The notes: generated by a model not told the origin, from the letters alone. Counted from the stretch's first letter, positions 50,798 through 60,185 are shown. The stretch is DNA of 64,000 nucleotides from Clostridiales bacterium (GCA_019418225.1 DYCF01000023.1:1-64000); one strand, 5' to 3'. Made by a program: numbers and translations.

Positions 50798-53638
50798 ATG
50801 AGGCTTGCAAAGTTTAAGCTCAGAGGAATTGTATTATTTTCAGTTTTAATAAGCACTAATGTAGTTTATGGTGCTATATTACATCAAGAGACGACAACAC
50901 AGACATTAACAAAAGGTGCAACGCTTACTAATGAAAAGATTTTAAGTGAAATTGGCTGGCGTAATATTAATGTACTTAGGATTAACCTAAATGAACCCAA
51001 TGTCACTTTAAAACCTATAGAAGCGGCAAATGGCACATCAAGACAGACAGTTTTACAAATGGTAAATGATGCAGGTGCTATAGCAGGGGTTAACTCGGAC
51101 TTCTTTGACATTTCTACAAGTAGTACACCAAGCTTTGGACCAGTCATTTCTGATGGAGAGCTTAAGCATGCCTATAATAGCAATTATTCCTCGTTAGGAC
51201 CTAATAAGTATATGGGAACATTTACAATAGACACAAATAATGGTGTTTCAATGGACTATTATGGTGTGTCGCTAAGATTAAATGCTAATGGGACGTTTGT
51301 AGGAGCAATGGGAGGGTATAATAATATCCCTTCTAAGCTCTACAGACCAGTGGTTGTAGATTGTACATATTATTCAAATACAAGTAGTATTATTAGTAAG
51401 CTTCCAAATACATATACAATTGTAGTAGAAGAAGATGTAGTAACTTATTGTTCAAAATCAAATGAAGCAGTAGATATTCCGAAAAATGGATATGTGATAC
51501 TTATAGGTGAACAAGATGCTAATAACTACTATAGTCAATTAAAAGTAGGAACAAGCGTCGACTTACAACAATTTTTATATTTAAGTAATGGGCTTACAGA
51601 AGCTGTAAGCAATATTAAGTTAGGCATTGGCGGCGGCGGATTAATTATGAAAGATGGCGTAGAATATACAGGTGCAGCACATAAGATTACGCCTACCTCT
51701 AATGATCCAAGAACAATAGTTGCTACACTTAAGAATTCTAATGAGGTATTATTAATAACCATTGATGGACGTGGTGACTATAAAGGAATGACACATAGTG
51801 ACTTAGTCACTTTTCTAAAAAGCTACAATGTAAAAGATGCTATGTATTTCGATGGTGGTGGTTCTACAACAATGGTGGCACGTAATGAAGGTGAAACAGA
51901 AGTTACATTGCAAAATAATCCGTCAGATGGTAGTCAAAGAAAAGTAATCAATGGATTAGGTGTCTTTACAACTTCTGAAACAGGAGATGTGGCACAGCTT
52001 ATAATAGACACAAATTATAATCGCACCTTTGTAGGAGAAAGTATTAGCTTGACTGTTAAAGCTGTAGATGAAAATAGCAATCCAGTAACGCTTAATAAGG
52101 ACAATATTACATATTCGGTAGCAGGTGTTAATGGAAGGTTTGAAGGTAACAAATTTATCCCAACAAGCAGCGGTAAAGCATTAATTATTGCAAGTTATGA
52201 TGGGGTTGAAGTAGGTACAGAAATTATTGTATCTGAGAAACCACAAGGTATCCGAATTGAACCTTCTAACTTGCAGGTAGATGAAAATAGTACAAAAACT
52301 GTACAAGTTTATGGCATTGATAGTGAAGGGTATAAGTTGCCACTTACAGCAAGTAGTATTACATGGACAAGTGATAACAATACAGTAGGTGCTACGAATA
52401 ATACTGTTGTAACAAAAGGAAAAGCACTGGCTACACTTACAGCCAACTATAAGGGACTTACAGCTAAGTTGGGTGTAACGGTAGGGAATGTAACATCTGC
52501 TATTGAATCTTTTGAAACAAATAAGGCAAGTTGGGGCGGAGATACCTCAACGGTTAAGGGGAATGTTATAGTTTGCAATGACGAAAAGTATAAATATCAT
52601 GGAACAAAGTCAATTAAAATGACTTATACTTTTGAAAAGTCAGCGAATAAACAGGTCGCATATACTTTATTTGATACACCAATAGAAATTCCAAGTGATG
52701 CCATGAGCTTAAATATGTGGCTATATGGTAAAAAACAAGGACATGTGGCAAAAGTAGAAGTAGTAGATAGTAATAACAAGAAATTTTATTTAAAACTCAC
52801 AGACAATATTAATTTTGAAGGCTGGAAATATGTAAGTACAGCCTTACCAGAAGATATGGTACTTCCAGCAAAGGTTACAAAGTTCTATACCTATGCAAAT
52901 TCAGTTAGCGAAAAAACAACAACTGCAGTTTATATAGACCATGTTTCTATTACAAGAGGGTTTAAAGACAGAGAAGGCATTAGTGTAAGAGATGATTATC
53001 GCTTTGATCCATGGTATAAGGAAACATTACAGGACCCTACTGGTGACCAGTATGTTATAAATGCAGTAGGTGGTACAAAAGTAGAGAGTATGCTACTTAG
53101 TAAAGAAACAACTAATAAGATAGCAAATCAGCTTTCAAATAAAAGTAGTTTAGTGGTGATGGCATCAGGTAATAATTTAAGTTTGCCACTAACAGCAAAT
53201 AGCATAGCTTATAAAAATACTTATGAGGTCAAAGATTATAGCAGCACAAGAGTAATCATGGCGGGTACAGATAGTGGTGGGCTTAGAGCAACACAAGCTT
53301 CAGCGTGGTTAAATATTAAGTCGGCTATCAGCACCTCAAATGCAAAGAATATTATATTAGTAATGAGCAAAAATCCACTCACACAATTTAGTGATACGGA
53401 GGAAGGAAAAGCATTTCATAAGTATTTAAGAGAAACAAGAGAGCAGACTGGCAAAAACATATTCGTTATTACAACTGGTACAACAGGAAATGAAGTAAGA
53501 ATCGAAGATGGTATTAGATACATAAAAACGAGCGGCTTAAATACAACAACAGATAATGTAAAAGATGCGTCCTTTGTAAAATTTAAAATGGTAGGAGATA
53601 AAGTGTATTATACTTTTGAGCCATTTACAGCATCATAA
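50798..53638 (+). CDS. secreted phosphodiester glycosidase (NAGPA) domain protein with Ig-like modules
   Basis: 946 residues. Signal peptide (residues 1-25); NAGPA/DUF2233 domain near 90-395 with GVNSDFF, FGPVISDG, TIDGRGDYKGMTHSDLV and FDGGGSTTMV; Big-like beta domains near 400-565 (EKPQGIRIEPSNLQVDENST, TWTSDNNTV); a sugar-binding-like module near 565-720; and a C-terminal region (LVVMASGNNLS, IILVMSKNPL) that resembles a phosphoesterase fold but lacks obvious metal ligands. NAGPA domains remove GlcNAc from phosphodiesters; here it probably trims wall or teichoic-type polymers. 15 bp after LCP copy 2, so probably one operon. Confidence 0.85.
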   Translation: MRLAKFKLRGIVLFSVLISTNVVYGAILHQETTTQTLTKGATLTNEKILSEIGWRNINVLRINLNEPNVTLKPIEAANGTSRQTVLQMVNDAGAIAGVNSDFFDISTSSTPSFGPVISDGELKHAYNSNYSSLGPNKYMGTFTIDTNNGVSMDYYGVSLRLNANGTFVGAMGGYNNIPSKLYRPVVVDCTYYSNTSSIISKLPNTYTIVVEEDVVTYCSKSNEAVDIPKNGYVILIGEQDANNYYSQLKVGTSVDLQQFLYLSNGLTEAVSNIKLGIGGGGLIMKDGVEYTGAAHKITPTSNDPRTIVATLKNSNEVLLITIDGRGDYKGMTHSDLVTFLKSYNVKDAMYFDGGGSTTMVARNEGETEVTLQNNPSDGSQRKVINGLGVFTTSETGDVAQLIIDTNYNRTFVGESISLTVKAVDENSNPVTLNKDNITYSVAGVNGRFEGNKFIPTSSGKALIIASYDGVEVGTEIIVSEKPQGIRIEPSNLQVDENSTKTVQVYGIDSEGYKLPLTASSITWTSDNNTVGATNNTVVTKGKALATLTANYKGLTAKLGVTVGNVTSAIESFETNKASWGGDTSTVKGNVIVCNDEKYKYHGTKSIKMTYTFEKSANKQVAYTLFDTPIEIPSDAMSLNMWLYGKKQGHVAKVEVVDSNNKKFYLKLTDNINFEGWKYVSTALPEDMVLPAKVTKFYTYANSVSEKTTTAVYIDHVSITRGFKDREGISVRDDYRFDPWYKETLQDPTGDQYVINAVGGTKVESMLLSKETTNKIANQLSNKSSLVVMASGNNLSLPLTANSIAYKNTYEVKDYSSTRVIMAGTDSGGLRATQASAWLNIKSAISTSNAKNIILVMSKNPLTQFSDTEEGKAFHKYLRETREQTGKNIFVITTGTTGNEVRIEDGIRYIKTSGLNTTTDNVKDASFVKFKMVGDKVYYTFEPFTAS

Positions 53639-53666
53639 ATATTCTAAACAATAAGGAGGTATACTA

Positions 53667-54185
53667 ATGAATAAAAAAGTAAAAATAGCATTAGCCGTAA
53701 TGGGTATTACAGCAACAACACTTTATGCAGCAGATAACGGTATTGGGTCATCAAATGACCCTCTTGTAACAAAAAGCTATGTAGATCAAAAGGTTGCTGA
53801 AATAAGTGGTAGCGTAGGTAATAATAGTAGCATTGCAAAGCAGGTAGAAACACAACAAGCACTTATTGAGAACTTAATGGAAGAAATAGATGAACTTAAA
53901 AATGGCCAAAATACAGATAACAATATTTTTGAGGTCGTTGTAGTACAAGAAGGTCAAATCATATTTGGGGCACAAAGTACAGAAATGATTGTAAGAGCAG
54001 GTAAGGCGCAAGCAGTAGCATCAGTAGCTGGTGGCCTTCAAGACATTACAAGTGGTGAAGATTTAGGTGAGACAACAGAGATTCCTAAAAATCATTTACT
54101 GCTTATTCCTAGAGAAGATGGCAGAGGTCTACTTGCAAATACAAAGCTTACAGTCATGGTAAGAGGTGGCTATACAATACAATAA
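53667..54185 (+). CDS. small secreted protein of unknown function
   Basis: 172 residues. Signal peptide (residues 1-22, cleavage near LYAAD). Then NDPLVTKSYVDQKVAEI, a predicted coiled coil with Gln and Glu heptads (residues 55-80), and a compact beta-rich C-terminal part (EVVVVQEGQIIFGAQSTEMIV, then IPKNHLLLIPREDGRGL). I recall similar uncharacterised proteins in Clostridia but no assigned function. It lies 28 bp after the NAGPA gene and 31 bp before the DUF5693 gene, with AAGGAGG before ATG 53667, so it is probably cotranscribed with wall-polymer genes. Confidence 0.75.
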   Translation: MNKKVKIALAVMGITATTLYAADNGIGSSNDPLVTKSYVDQKVAEISGSVGNNSSIAKQVETQQALIENLMEEIDELKNGQNTDNNIFEVVVVQEGQIIFGAQSTEMIVRAGKAQAVASVAGGLQDITSGEDLGETTEIPKNHLLLIPREDGRGLLANTKLTVMVRGGYTIQ

Positions 54186-54216
54186 CTTAGTAGGCTAATA
54201 GCCGATGGAGGAAAAA

Positions 54217-56157
54217 ATGAAAAAGCAAATAAAAATGTTACTCTATGTCATTTTAGCTATATCCTTGGTAGCATGTGGCTTTGTAGGAATTGGTCGCATT
54301 GAGGCAGAACAAGCAGACAAGAGTGTTCAAATCGCAATTAGATATAGCGATGTATTAAGTTTAGCACAGCAAACAGAACAGCCTTTAGAAACTATACTTA
54401 AGGAATTTAAGGAGATAGGTGCTACCACCTTATTAGTTAGAGAAAATACAGTAAGTGGTCCAAGTGGTGATTTTTATAATTACAAGGGACAAGGCGAAGT
54501 AAGTATTTTAGAAGGGTATATTCTTAAATTCTATTATCCAGAAGTCGCAGAGCTAAAGCCAGAATATAATTACATCGTTACAACAAATGAAGAAGTTGCA
54601 ACTAATATTTATAAAAACTATCATTTAAAAAACATATATGTAGATGCATTTACAGGGGTTAATCCTGAAAGCGGAGAAGAAACATACTTTATTGAAGTAA
54701 GTGATTATGCAAGTGCTCTTACAACAGTAGGGGTAGGATTTAATACAGCAGATTTGAATAAAGCAGCTAGTCTAGGGTATATGATTTCGCCACAAATTAA
54801 AAACTGGGATGAACCAACAGAAGAATCACTTCTAAACTTAGTAGATGAACTTAATGCAATTAATAACTTAGGGACAATCTACTTTGCAGATATGACTATT
54901 CCAGGTGCAGACACAGAGGTAATGGCACAGCTTATTCGCGAACATCAGCTTGGCTTCATTGAATTTACAAGTAATAAACAAAAAGGTTTTGAAACACTTG
55001 CAAAACATTCAAGTGAAAGTGGTGCAGAATATAAAGTAACGCGTCTGCATACATTAACTGACCAACAAGCTAAAACATTTAGAGTTTCAGAAGTAATGGA
55101 CCGTTACCAATTAGCTTTAAATGAAAGAAATAACCGTGTTTTCTTATTTAAAATGCCAAGTACATTAAATGTAGAAGCAGATAAAACTTATTTACAAGAA
55201 TGTATTACCAGATTCATTGATATTGCTGAAAAAGACGGATTTACTATTGTAAATGAGACAGTGAACTTTAACTTACCACAAATAAATGTAATCATTGCGA
55301 TTTTAGCAGGGCTTGGTGCAATTGTGGTATTTATACTTTTACTTAGTGAATTGGGTGCTGTAAAACTAGGGTATATTTTAGGTGCGATAGGTGCAATTGG
55401 TTATGTAGGACTTTTAAAGTTAGCACCTTTTATAGCGTATAGAATGATGGCACTATTTGGTGCGATGGTATTTCCAACTTATGCATTACTTATGGGTATT
55501 AAGGAAGAACCACGTAATATTAAAGAATCAATTATAGCATTCTTGAAGATTTGTATTATTTCATATGGCGGTGTCTTCACAATAGTAGGCGCATTATCAC
55601 GTACAAGCTTCGCATTAGGTATTAATTTATTTGCAGGTGTTAAATTTGCACATATCGTACCTATTGCAGCAATTTTAGTAATCCTCGTATATAGAAAACA
55701 TAAACTTGATTATAATTTCTATAAAGGAGTTTTAAATAAAAAGATTAGCTATGGTGCTTTAATTATTATTGGTATTATTGCAGCGGCATTGCTTATTTAT
55801 ACTTCAAGAACAGGTAACTCAGGCAGTGCTTCAACATTAGAACTTCAATTTAGACAGCTTTTAACAAATGTTTTAGGCGTACGTCCACGTACAAAAGAAT
55901 TCCTAATCGGTTATCCAATTTTAATGTGTTTATTATTCTATGGTTACAAGGAAGCATATTTACCATTTGTGATATTTGCAGCAATGGGTCCTATTTCATT
56001 AGTAAATACTTATGCACATATTCATACACCACTTCTTGTGTCTATGATTAGAAGTGTATACGGTATCTTATTCGGGCTCCTTATTGGACTAGTTGCAATT
56101 TGGGTAATTAAATTAATAGGTAAGGTGATTAGAAAATGGCAACTACAAAGCAAATAG
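54217..56157 (+). CDS. DUF5693 membrane protein
   Basis: 646 residues. An N-terminal membrane anchor (residues 4-24), an extracytoplasmic domain of about 330 residues (SVQIAIRYSDVLSLAQQTEQ, then FKEIGATTLLVRENTV), then about ten membrane segments from residue 355 on. This is the DUF5693 layout, a family found next to csaB in Firmicutes and of unknown activity; a lipid-linked polymer transporter or polymerase is one guess. ATG 54205 is also in frame; GGAGG inside that extension favours ATG 54217. Its end overlaps csaB by 22 bp. Confidence 0.82.
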   Translation: MKKQIKMLLYVILAISLVACGFVGIGRIEAEQADKSVQIAIRYSDVLSLAQQTEQPLETILKEFKEIGATTLLVRENTVSGPSGDFYNYKGQGEVSILEGYILKFYYPEVAELKPEYNYIVTTNEEVATNIYKNYHLKNIYVDAFTGVNPESGEETYFIEVSDYASALTTVGVGFNTADLNKAASLGYMISPQIKNWDEPTEESLLNLVDELNAINNLGTIYFADMTIPGADTEVMAQLIREHQLGFIEFTSNKQKGFETLAKHSSESGAEYKVTRLHTLTDQQAKTFRVSEVMDRYQLALNERNNRVFLFKMPSTLNVEADKTYLQECITRFIDIAEKDGFTIVNETVNFNLPQINVIIAILAGLGAIVVFILLLSELGAVKLGYILGAIGAIGYVGLLKLAPFIAYRMMALFGAMVFPTYALLMGIKEEPRNIKESIIAFLKICIISYGGVFTIVGALSRTSFALGINLFAGVKFAHIVPIAAILVILVYRKHKLDYNFYKGVLNKKISYGALIIIGIIAAALLIYTSRTGNSGSASTLELQFRQLLTNVLGVRPRTKEFLIGYPILMCLLFYGYKEAYLPFVIFAAMGPISLVNTYAHIHTPLLVSMIRSVYGILFGLLIGLVAIWVIKLIGKVIRKWQLQSK

Positions 56158-57257
56158 TTTTATCAGGGTATTATGGCTTTGATAACATTGGTGATGAAGC
56201 GGTACTTTTCTCTATCGTATCACTTCTAAAAAAAGAAATACCAGGTGTACGTATCATGGTACTTTCGAATAATCCAGAAAAGACAAAAGCTACTTATAAT
56301 GTAGAAAGTGTTAACCGTTGGGATATGAAAACTGTAGCAAAGGTTATCAAACAAAGCGACCTCCTCATTAGTGGAGGAGGAAGCTTATTGCAAGATGTTA
56401 CAAGTAGTAAAACAATTCCTTACTACTTAGCTATCGTAAAGATTGCACAATTTTATAAGAAGAAAGTCGTGTTTTATTCTCAAGGTATTGGTCCTGTTAA
56501 CAAAGGATTTAGTAAAACCCTTATGAAAATGATTGTAAATAAAGTAGATGGCATTTATGTAAGGGAACCAGCATCAAAAGCTTTATTACAAGAGATTGGT
56601 ATTAAAAAGCCAGTGGAAGTTTCAATTGATCCAGTAATTGGTATTAATCTAGGAAGAACGAAGCATGAACCAACAGTAGAAATGAAAAAGCCAGCAGTAG
56701 GTGTTTATTTAAGACCATGGCAAAATGAGGCACATGATGAACATTTAATACAGGCTATGCTTCCTACACTTAGACAGCTTATAGCAGAAGGTTACAAACT
56801 TTACTTTATTCCTATGCATTATGACCAAGATAGAAGTATTGCACAGACGATTAAAGATAAGCTTATAGAAATGGGACGTGCAGAAAGCAAAAATTTAGAG
56901 GCAGAAGTAGAAGTTGTCGATAAAATGCTTTCTATAGAAGAAGTATTAGATTATACAGCAAGTTTTGAAATGATTATAGGGATGAGGTTGCATAGTCTTA
57001 TTATGGCAGCAGCAGAAAAAGTGCCAATGGTAGCATTATCTTATGATCCAAAAGTAACAGCTTTTATGAAAGAAATTGAACAATCTCAGTACTGTATGGA
57101 TTCAGGTAAAGTAACTGCAGAAGAATTCAAGGAAAAGATTGAAAGACTCATAATGAATAAAGAAAAACAAAAAGAACAGCTTGTAGAAGTATTTGAGGCT
57201 AAGAAAGATAAGATTTACTTACCGCTCAATAAAGTGAAAGAATTGCTGGGGGAGTGA
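56136..57257 (+). CDS. csaB: polysaccharide pyruvyl transferase CsaB
   Basis: 373 residues. Adds ketal pyruvate to a wall polysaccharide; in Bacillus anthracis and relatives this modification is what SLH-domain surface proteins bind. Motifs: SGYYGFDNIGDEAV at the start, SGGGSLLQDVTSSKTIPYY, VYLRPWQ, and IGMRLHSLIMAA. It implies that the organism carries pyruvylated secondary polymer and SLH proteins (not in this window). Overlaps the DUF5693 gene, so translation is coupled. Confidence 0.92.
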   Translation: MATTKQIVLSGYYGFDNIGDEAVLFSIVSLLKKEIPGVRIMVLSNNPEKTKATYNVESVNRWDMKTVAKVIKQSDLLISGGGSLLQDVTSSKTIPYYLAIVKIAQFYKKKVVFYSQGIGPVNKGFSKTLMKMIVNKVDGIYVREPASKALLQEIGIKKPVEVSIDPVIGINLGRTKHEPTVEMKKPAVGVYLRPWQNEAHDEHLIQAMLPTLRQLIAEGYKLYFIPMHYDQDRSIAQTIKDKLIEMGRAESKNLEAEVEVVDKMLSIEEVLDYTASFEMIIGMRLHSLIMAAAEKVPMVALSYDPKVTAFMKEIEQSQYCMDSGKVTAEEFKEKIERLIMNKEKQKEQLVEVFEAKKDKIYLPLNKVKELLGE

Positions 57258-57401
57258 ACTCGCATGCTCGTTTTACCATGCTAAGGATAGGATAAAGAGA
57301 AAGGCAATGATATCTTTTAGATAAATGGTTTGTTTAGAAGATGTTAGCCAGAGATGGATTGATATTGTAGAATATAGATAGATAAATAGAAGTAATTTAA
57401 A

Positions 57402-57435
57402 AAAGGTGTTACAAGGGGGACTTTGTGGCACCTTT
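57402..57435 (-). terminator. hairpin with better T tail on the minus strand
   Basis: AAAGGTGTTACAA (57402-57414) pairs with TTGTGGCACCTTT (57423-57435) with G-U pairs. On the + strand only a short T run follows; on the minus strand the hairpin is followed by seven T. It lies in the 235-bp csaB-tagA gap where no minus-strand gene is known, so its target is unclear. Confidence 0.45.
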
Positions 57436-57492
57436 ATGTGAGAAAGAAGAAAAATAGGTGACTTGGGTGAGACCAAAGCATAGGAGGATATA

Positions 57493-58236
57493 ATGAACAA
57501 GACAATTAAAATATTAGAGGTACCAATTTCTATGGTGACGATGAATGAGGCAGTGGAGCTTGTAGATGGATTTGTAAAATCTGATAAGTTCCATAAGGTT
57601 TATACACCTAATCCTGAGATTGTAATGCTTGCAAAAGATAATGCAAATTTTATGGAAGTACTTAAAAAGGCTGATCTTGTCGTGCCAGATGGAATTGGAG
57701 TTGTAATTGGATCAAGACTTCAAAAGGGCGAGAACTTACCAGAACGTGTGCCTGGTTATGATCTCGTACAAAATACAATGAAGAGAGCTGTTAAAGAAGG
57801 GTATAAATATTATTTCTTCGGAAGTAAACCAGGCGTAGCAGAGCTGGCAGCAGAAAAAATGAGAGAAACATACCCAGGAATCCAAATTGTAGGAACAAGA
57901 GATGGGTACTTTAAACCAGAAGATGAAGAAGCAATTATTAAAGATATTAATGAGTCAGGTGCCAATATTTTACTTGTTGCTTTAGGTGCGCCAAAACAAG
58001 AAACTTGGATTGAAGAACATGCTTCTTTACTTCCTAATGTAAGAGTTGCTGTAGGTGTAGGCGGTAGTTTAGATGGTATGGCGGGTATTGTAAAGCGTGC
58101 ACCAATTGCTTTCCAGAAGCTTGGACTTGAGTGGTTTTATAGATTAATGAAGCAACCTTCACGTTTTGTAAGGATGTTAGTACTGCCAAAATTCTTAATA
58201 GAGGTATTGTTGTACAAAGGAAAGGGTAAAAATTAA
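57493..58236 (+). CDS. tagA: WecG/TagA/CpsF-family glycosyltransferase
   Basis: 247 residues. Transfers ManNAc or a similar sugar onto a lipid-linked GlcNAc, an early step in teichoic acid or secondary polymer synthesis. Family marks: VYTPNPEIVMLA, VPDGIGVVIGSRLQ, YFFGSKPGVAE, VALGAPKQETWI and GVGGSLDGMAGIVKRAP. It completes the wall-polymer run, 235 bp after csaB. ATG 57493 follows TAGGAGG. Confidence 0.92.
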   Translation: MNKTIKILEVPISMVTMNEAVELVDGFVKSDKFHKVYTPNPEIVMLAKDNANFMEVLKKADLVVPDGIGVVIGSRLQKGENLPERVPGYDLVQNTMKRAVKEGYKYYFFGSKPGVAELAAEKMRETYPGIQIVGTRDGYFKPEDEEAIIKDINESGANILLVALGAPKQETWIEEHASLLPNVRVAVGVGGSLDGMAGIVKRAPIAFQKLGLEWFYRLMKQPSRFVRMLVLPKFLIEVLLYKGKGKN

Positions 58237-58534
58237 GTAAAAAACAGGTAAAAACCTCTAGTATCATATGAAGAAGAAGTGAACATAAACTTTTAAAGTA
58301 CTTGCTTTATGTAGAATAGCAACAAAAACTGTATAGCATGATATGTTGATTTTTATAGCATTCTAGGCGTTTTCTATTGAACTTGTACATGAATTCAGGC
58401 TGTTTAGGACTATTAGCCAAAATGCTAGAATTGATTTTATAAAAATAGTCAATAGTAAATGTAAAGAAAAATATAGTATAGTAAAGTAAGTCCAAAGACA
58501 TATGAATTTATCCAAACTAAGGGGGAAATATCTC

Positions 58535-59653
58535 ATGGCAGGTTTAAAATTAAAAAATATTGAAAAAAGATATTCAAATGGCTTCGTAGCAGTTAAAGAC
58601 TTTAACTTAGACATCGAAGATAAAGAGTTTATCATTTTCGTAGGACCATCAGGATGTGGTAAATCTACTACATTACGTATGATTGCTGGTCTTGAAGAAA
58701 TTTCATCAGGAGAATTATGGATTGGTGACAAACTTTGTAATGAAGTAGCTCCAAAAGACCGTGACATCGCAATGGTATTCCAAAACTATGCGTTATATCC
58801 TCATATGACAGTATATGATAATATGGCATTCGGTTTAAAACTTCGTAAAACTCCAAAAGAAGAAATCGACCGTCGTGTACGTGAAGCAGCAAAAATCCTT
58901 GACATCGACCAATGCTTAGATCGTAAACCAAAAGCACTTTCAGGTGGTCAACGTCAACGTGTTGCTATGGGTCGTGCAATTGTTCGTGAACCAAAAGTAT
59001 TCCTTATGGACGAACCTTTATCAAACCTTGATGCTAAACTTCGTGTACAAATGAGAACAGAAATCTCTAAATTACACTATAGATTAAACACAACATTCAT
59101 CTACGTAACACATGACCAAGTAGAAGCTATGACACTTGGTACAAGAATCGTAGTTCTTAAAGATGGTGTTATCCAACAAGTAGACTCACCATCAAACCTT
59201 TACTCTAAACCACAAAACTTATTCGTTGCTGGGTTCATCGGTTCTCCACAAATGAACATGATTGAAGCTAAAGTAGTTAAAAAAGGTGATGATGTAGTTC
59301 TTACATTCGGTAAAGTTGAGATTCCTTTATTAAAAGAAAAAGCTCAAAAACTTATCGCTGGTGGCTATGTAGGTAAAGAAGTAATGCTTGGTATTCGTCC
59401 AGAACATATCTGTGAACCATCAACATTATTTGATGAAGAAAAAGAACACTTTGCACCAGGAACAGCTACAGTAGAAGTAGTAGAAATGCTTGGAGCAGAG
59501 AAAAACTTCTACATGATTTGTGAAGGAAACAACATTACAGGTCGTTTCGACACATCATGTCAAGCTGGTCCAGATGACACAGTTCAAATCGCATTCGATA
59601 TGAGAAAAGTTCACGTATTCGATTTAGAAACACAAAAAACAATCACAAACTAA
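58535..59653 (+). CDS. msmX: sugar ABC transporter ATP-binding protein (MsmX/UgpC type)
   Basis: 372 residues. Shared ATPase for several carbohydrate importers in Firmicutes. Walker A GPSGCGKST, Q-loop VFQNYALYPHM, signature LSGGQRQR, Walker B LMDEPLSNLDA, His switch VTHDQVEAM, and a C-terminal MalK-type regulatory domain from about residue 235. No permease or binding protein is adjacent, in keeping with a shared subunit. The frame is open from ATG 58502; AAGGGGGAAA and the family start GLKLKNIEKRYSNG favour ATG 58535. Codon use (ATC, AAC, CGT, GGT) is as biased as in ribosomal genes. Confidence 0.93.
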   Translation: MAGLKLKNIEKRYSNGFVAVKDFNLDIEDKEFIIFVGPSGCGKSTTLRMIAGLEEISSGELWIGDKLCNEVAPKDRDIAMVFQNYALYPHMTVYDNMAFGLKLRKTPKEEIDRRVREAAKILDIDQCLDRKPKALSGGQRQRVAMGRAIVREPKVFLMDEPLSNLDAKLRVQMRTEISKLHYRLNTTFIYVTHDQVEAMTLGTRIVVLKDGVIQQVDSPSNLYSKPQNLFVAGFIGSPQMNMIEAKVVKKGDDVVLTFGKVEIPLLKEKAQKLIAGGYVGKEVMLGIRPEHICEPSTLFDEEKEHFAPGTATVEVVEMLGAEKNFYMICEGNNITGRFDTSCQAGPDDTVQIAFDMRKVHVFDLETQKTITN

Positions 59654-59669
59654 TTTGTACATAAAAAAG

Positions 59670-59714
59670 GTGATAGCAACATTAACGATTGTTAATGTTG
59701 CTATCACTTTTTTT
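59670..59714 (+). terminator. strong intrinsic terminator after msmX
   Basis: Perfect 17-bp stem (59670-59686 with 59691-59707), tetraloop GATT, followed by seven T. Starts GTGATAGCAACATTAAC. Confidence 0.95.
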
Positions 59715-59715
59715 G

Positions 59716-59980
59716 TGAAAAACGAAAAGTAAAATGAAAGAGAGGAATGAAGAATTAGAATTAAAAATGAAAAGTTAAAGATAAAGAGTAAAAATGAAAA
59801 AAGAAGAATTAGAAATACAAAGTTAAAAATAAAGAGTATAATATAGAGTGAGCAGGGAAAAGTGAAGAGTGAAGAACTAAAAATGAATAATGAAGAATAA
59901 AGAATTAAAAATGAAGAGTATGATATAAAGCAAGAAATTAGAAATGAAAATAATAAAAGAGGTAATAATATAGCAAAGAT
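59716..59980 (+). repeat. purine-rich degenerate repeat tract
   Basis: 265 nt with only six C on the + strand. Imperfect words recur, for example AGTTAAAGATAAAGAGTA at 59773-59790 and AGTTAAAAATAAAGAGTA at 59821-59838 (48 bp apart), and AGAATTAGAA at 59751 and 59805. No gene is supported. Confidence 0.7.
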
Positions 59981-59982
59981 TT

Positions 59983-60008
59983 AACCTATCTTTTAGGTTT
60001 TTATCTTT
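59983..60008 (+). terminator. weak terminator-like hairpin
   Basis: AACCTA (59983-59988) pairs with TAGGTT (59994-59999), followed by a T-rich tail. It stands between the purine-rich tract and the palindrome. Confidence 0.35.
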
Positions 60009-60028
60009 CTTATGCTAAAAATTATGGA

Positions 60029-60185
60029 GGGGTGCCAGAACTTGCAGCCGATTCAAAACATTACGTGGTGTGGATAAGTTAGTATATCTCATTTTAGCTT
60101 GACTTCGACTGTAGGGAGGGAGATGGAAAATGAGATATACTAACTTACCCATGCCTCAACACCTCAAAAACGGCTGCCACACCCC
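60029..60185. repeat. 157-nt imperfect palindrome with 21-bp perfect core
   Basis: The core arms (60075-60095 and 60127-60147, starting TAAGTTAGTATATCTC) are perfectly complementary with a 31-nt loop. The outer arms match in part: GGGGTG (60029-60034) with CACCCC (60180-60185) and GCAGCCG (60044-60050) with CGGCTGC (60171-60177). It encodes no protein and has no T tail of its own. It may be a small mobile element of MITE type or a structured RNA. Confidence 0.8.
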
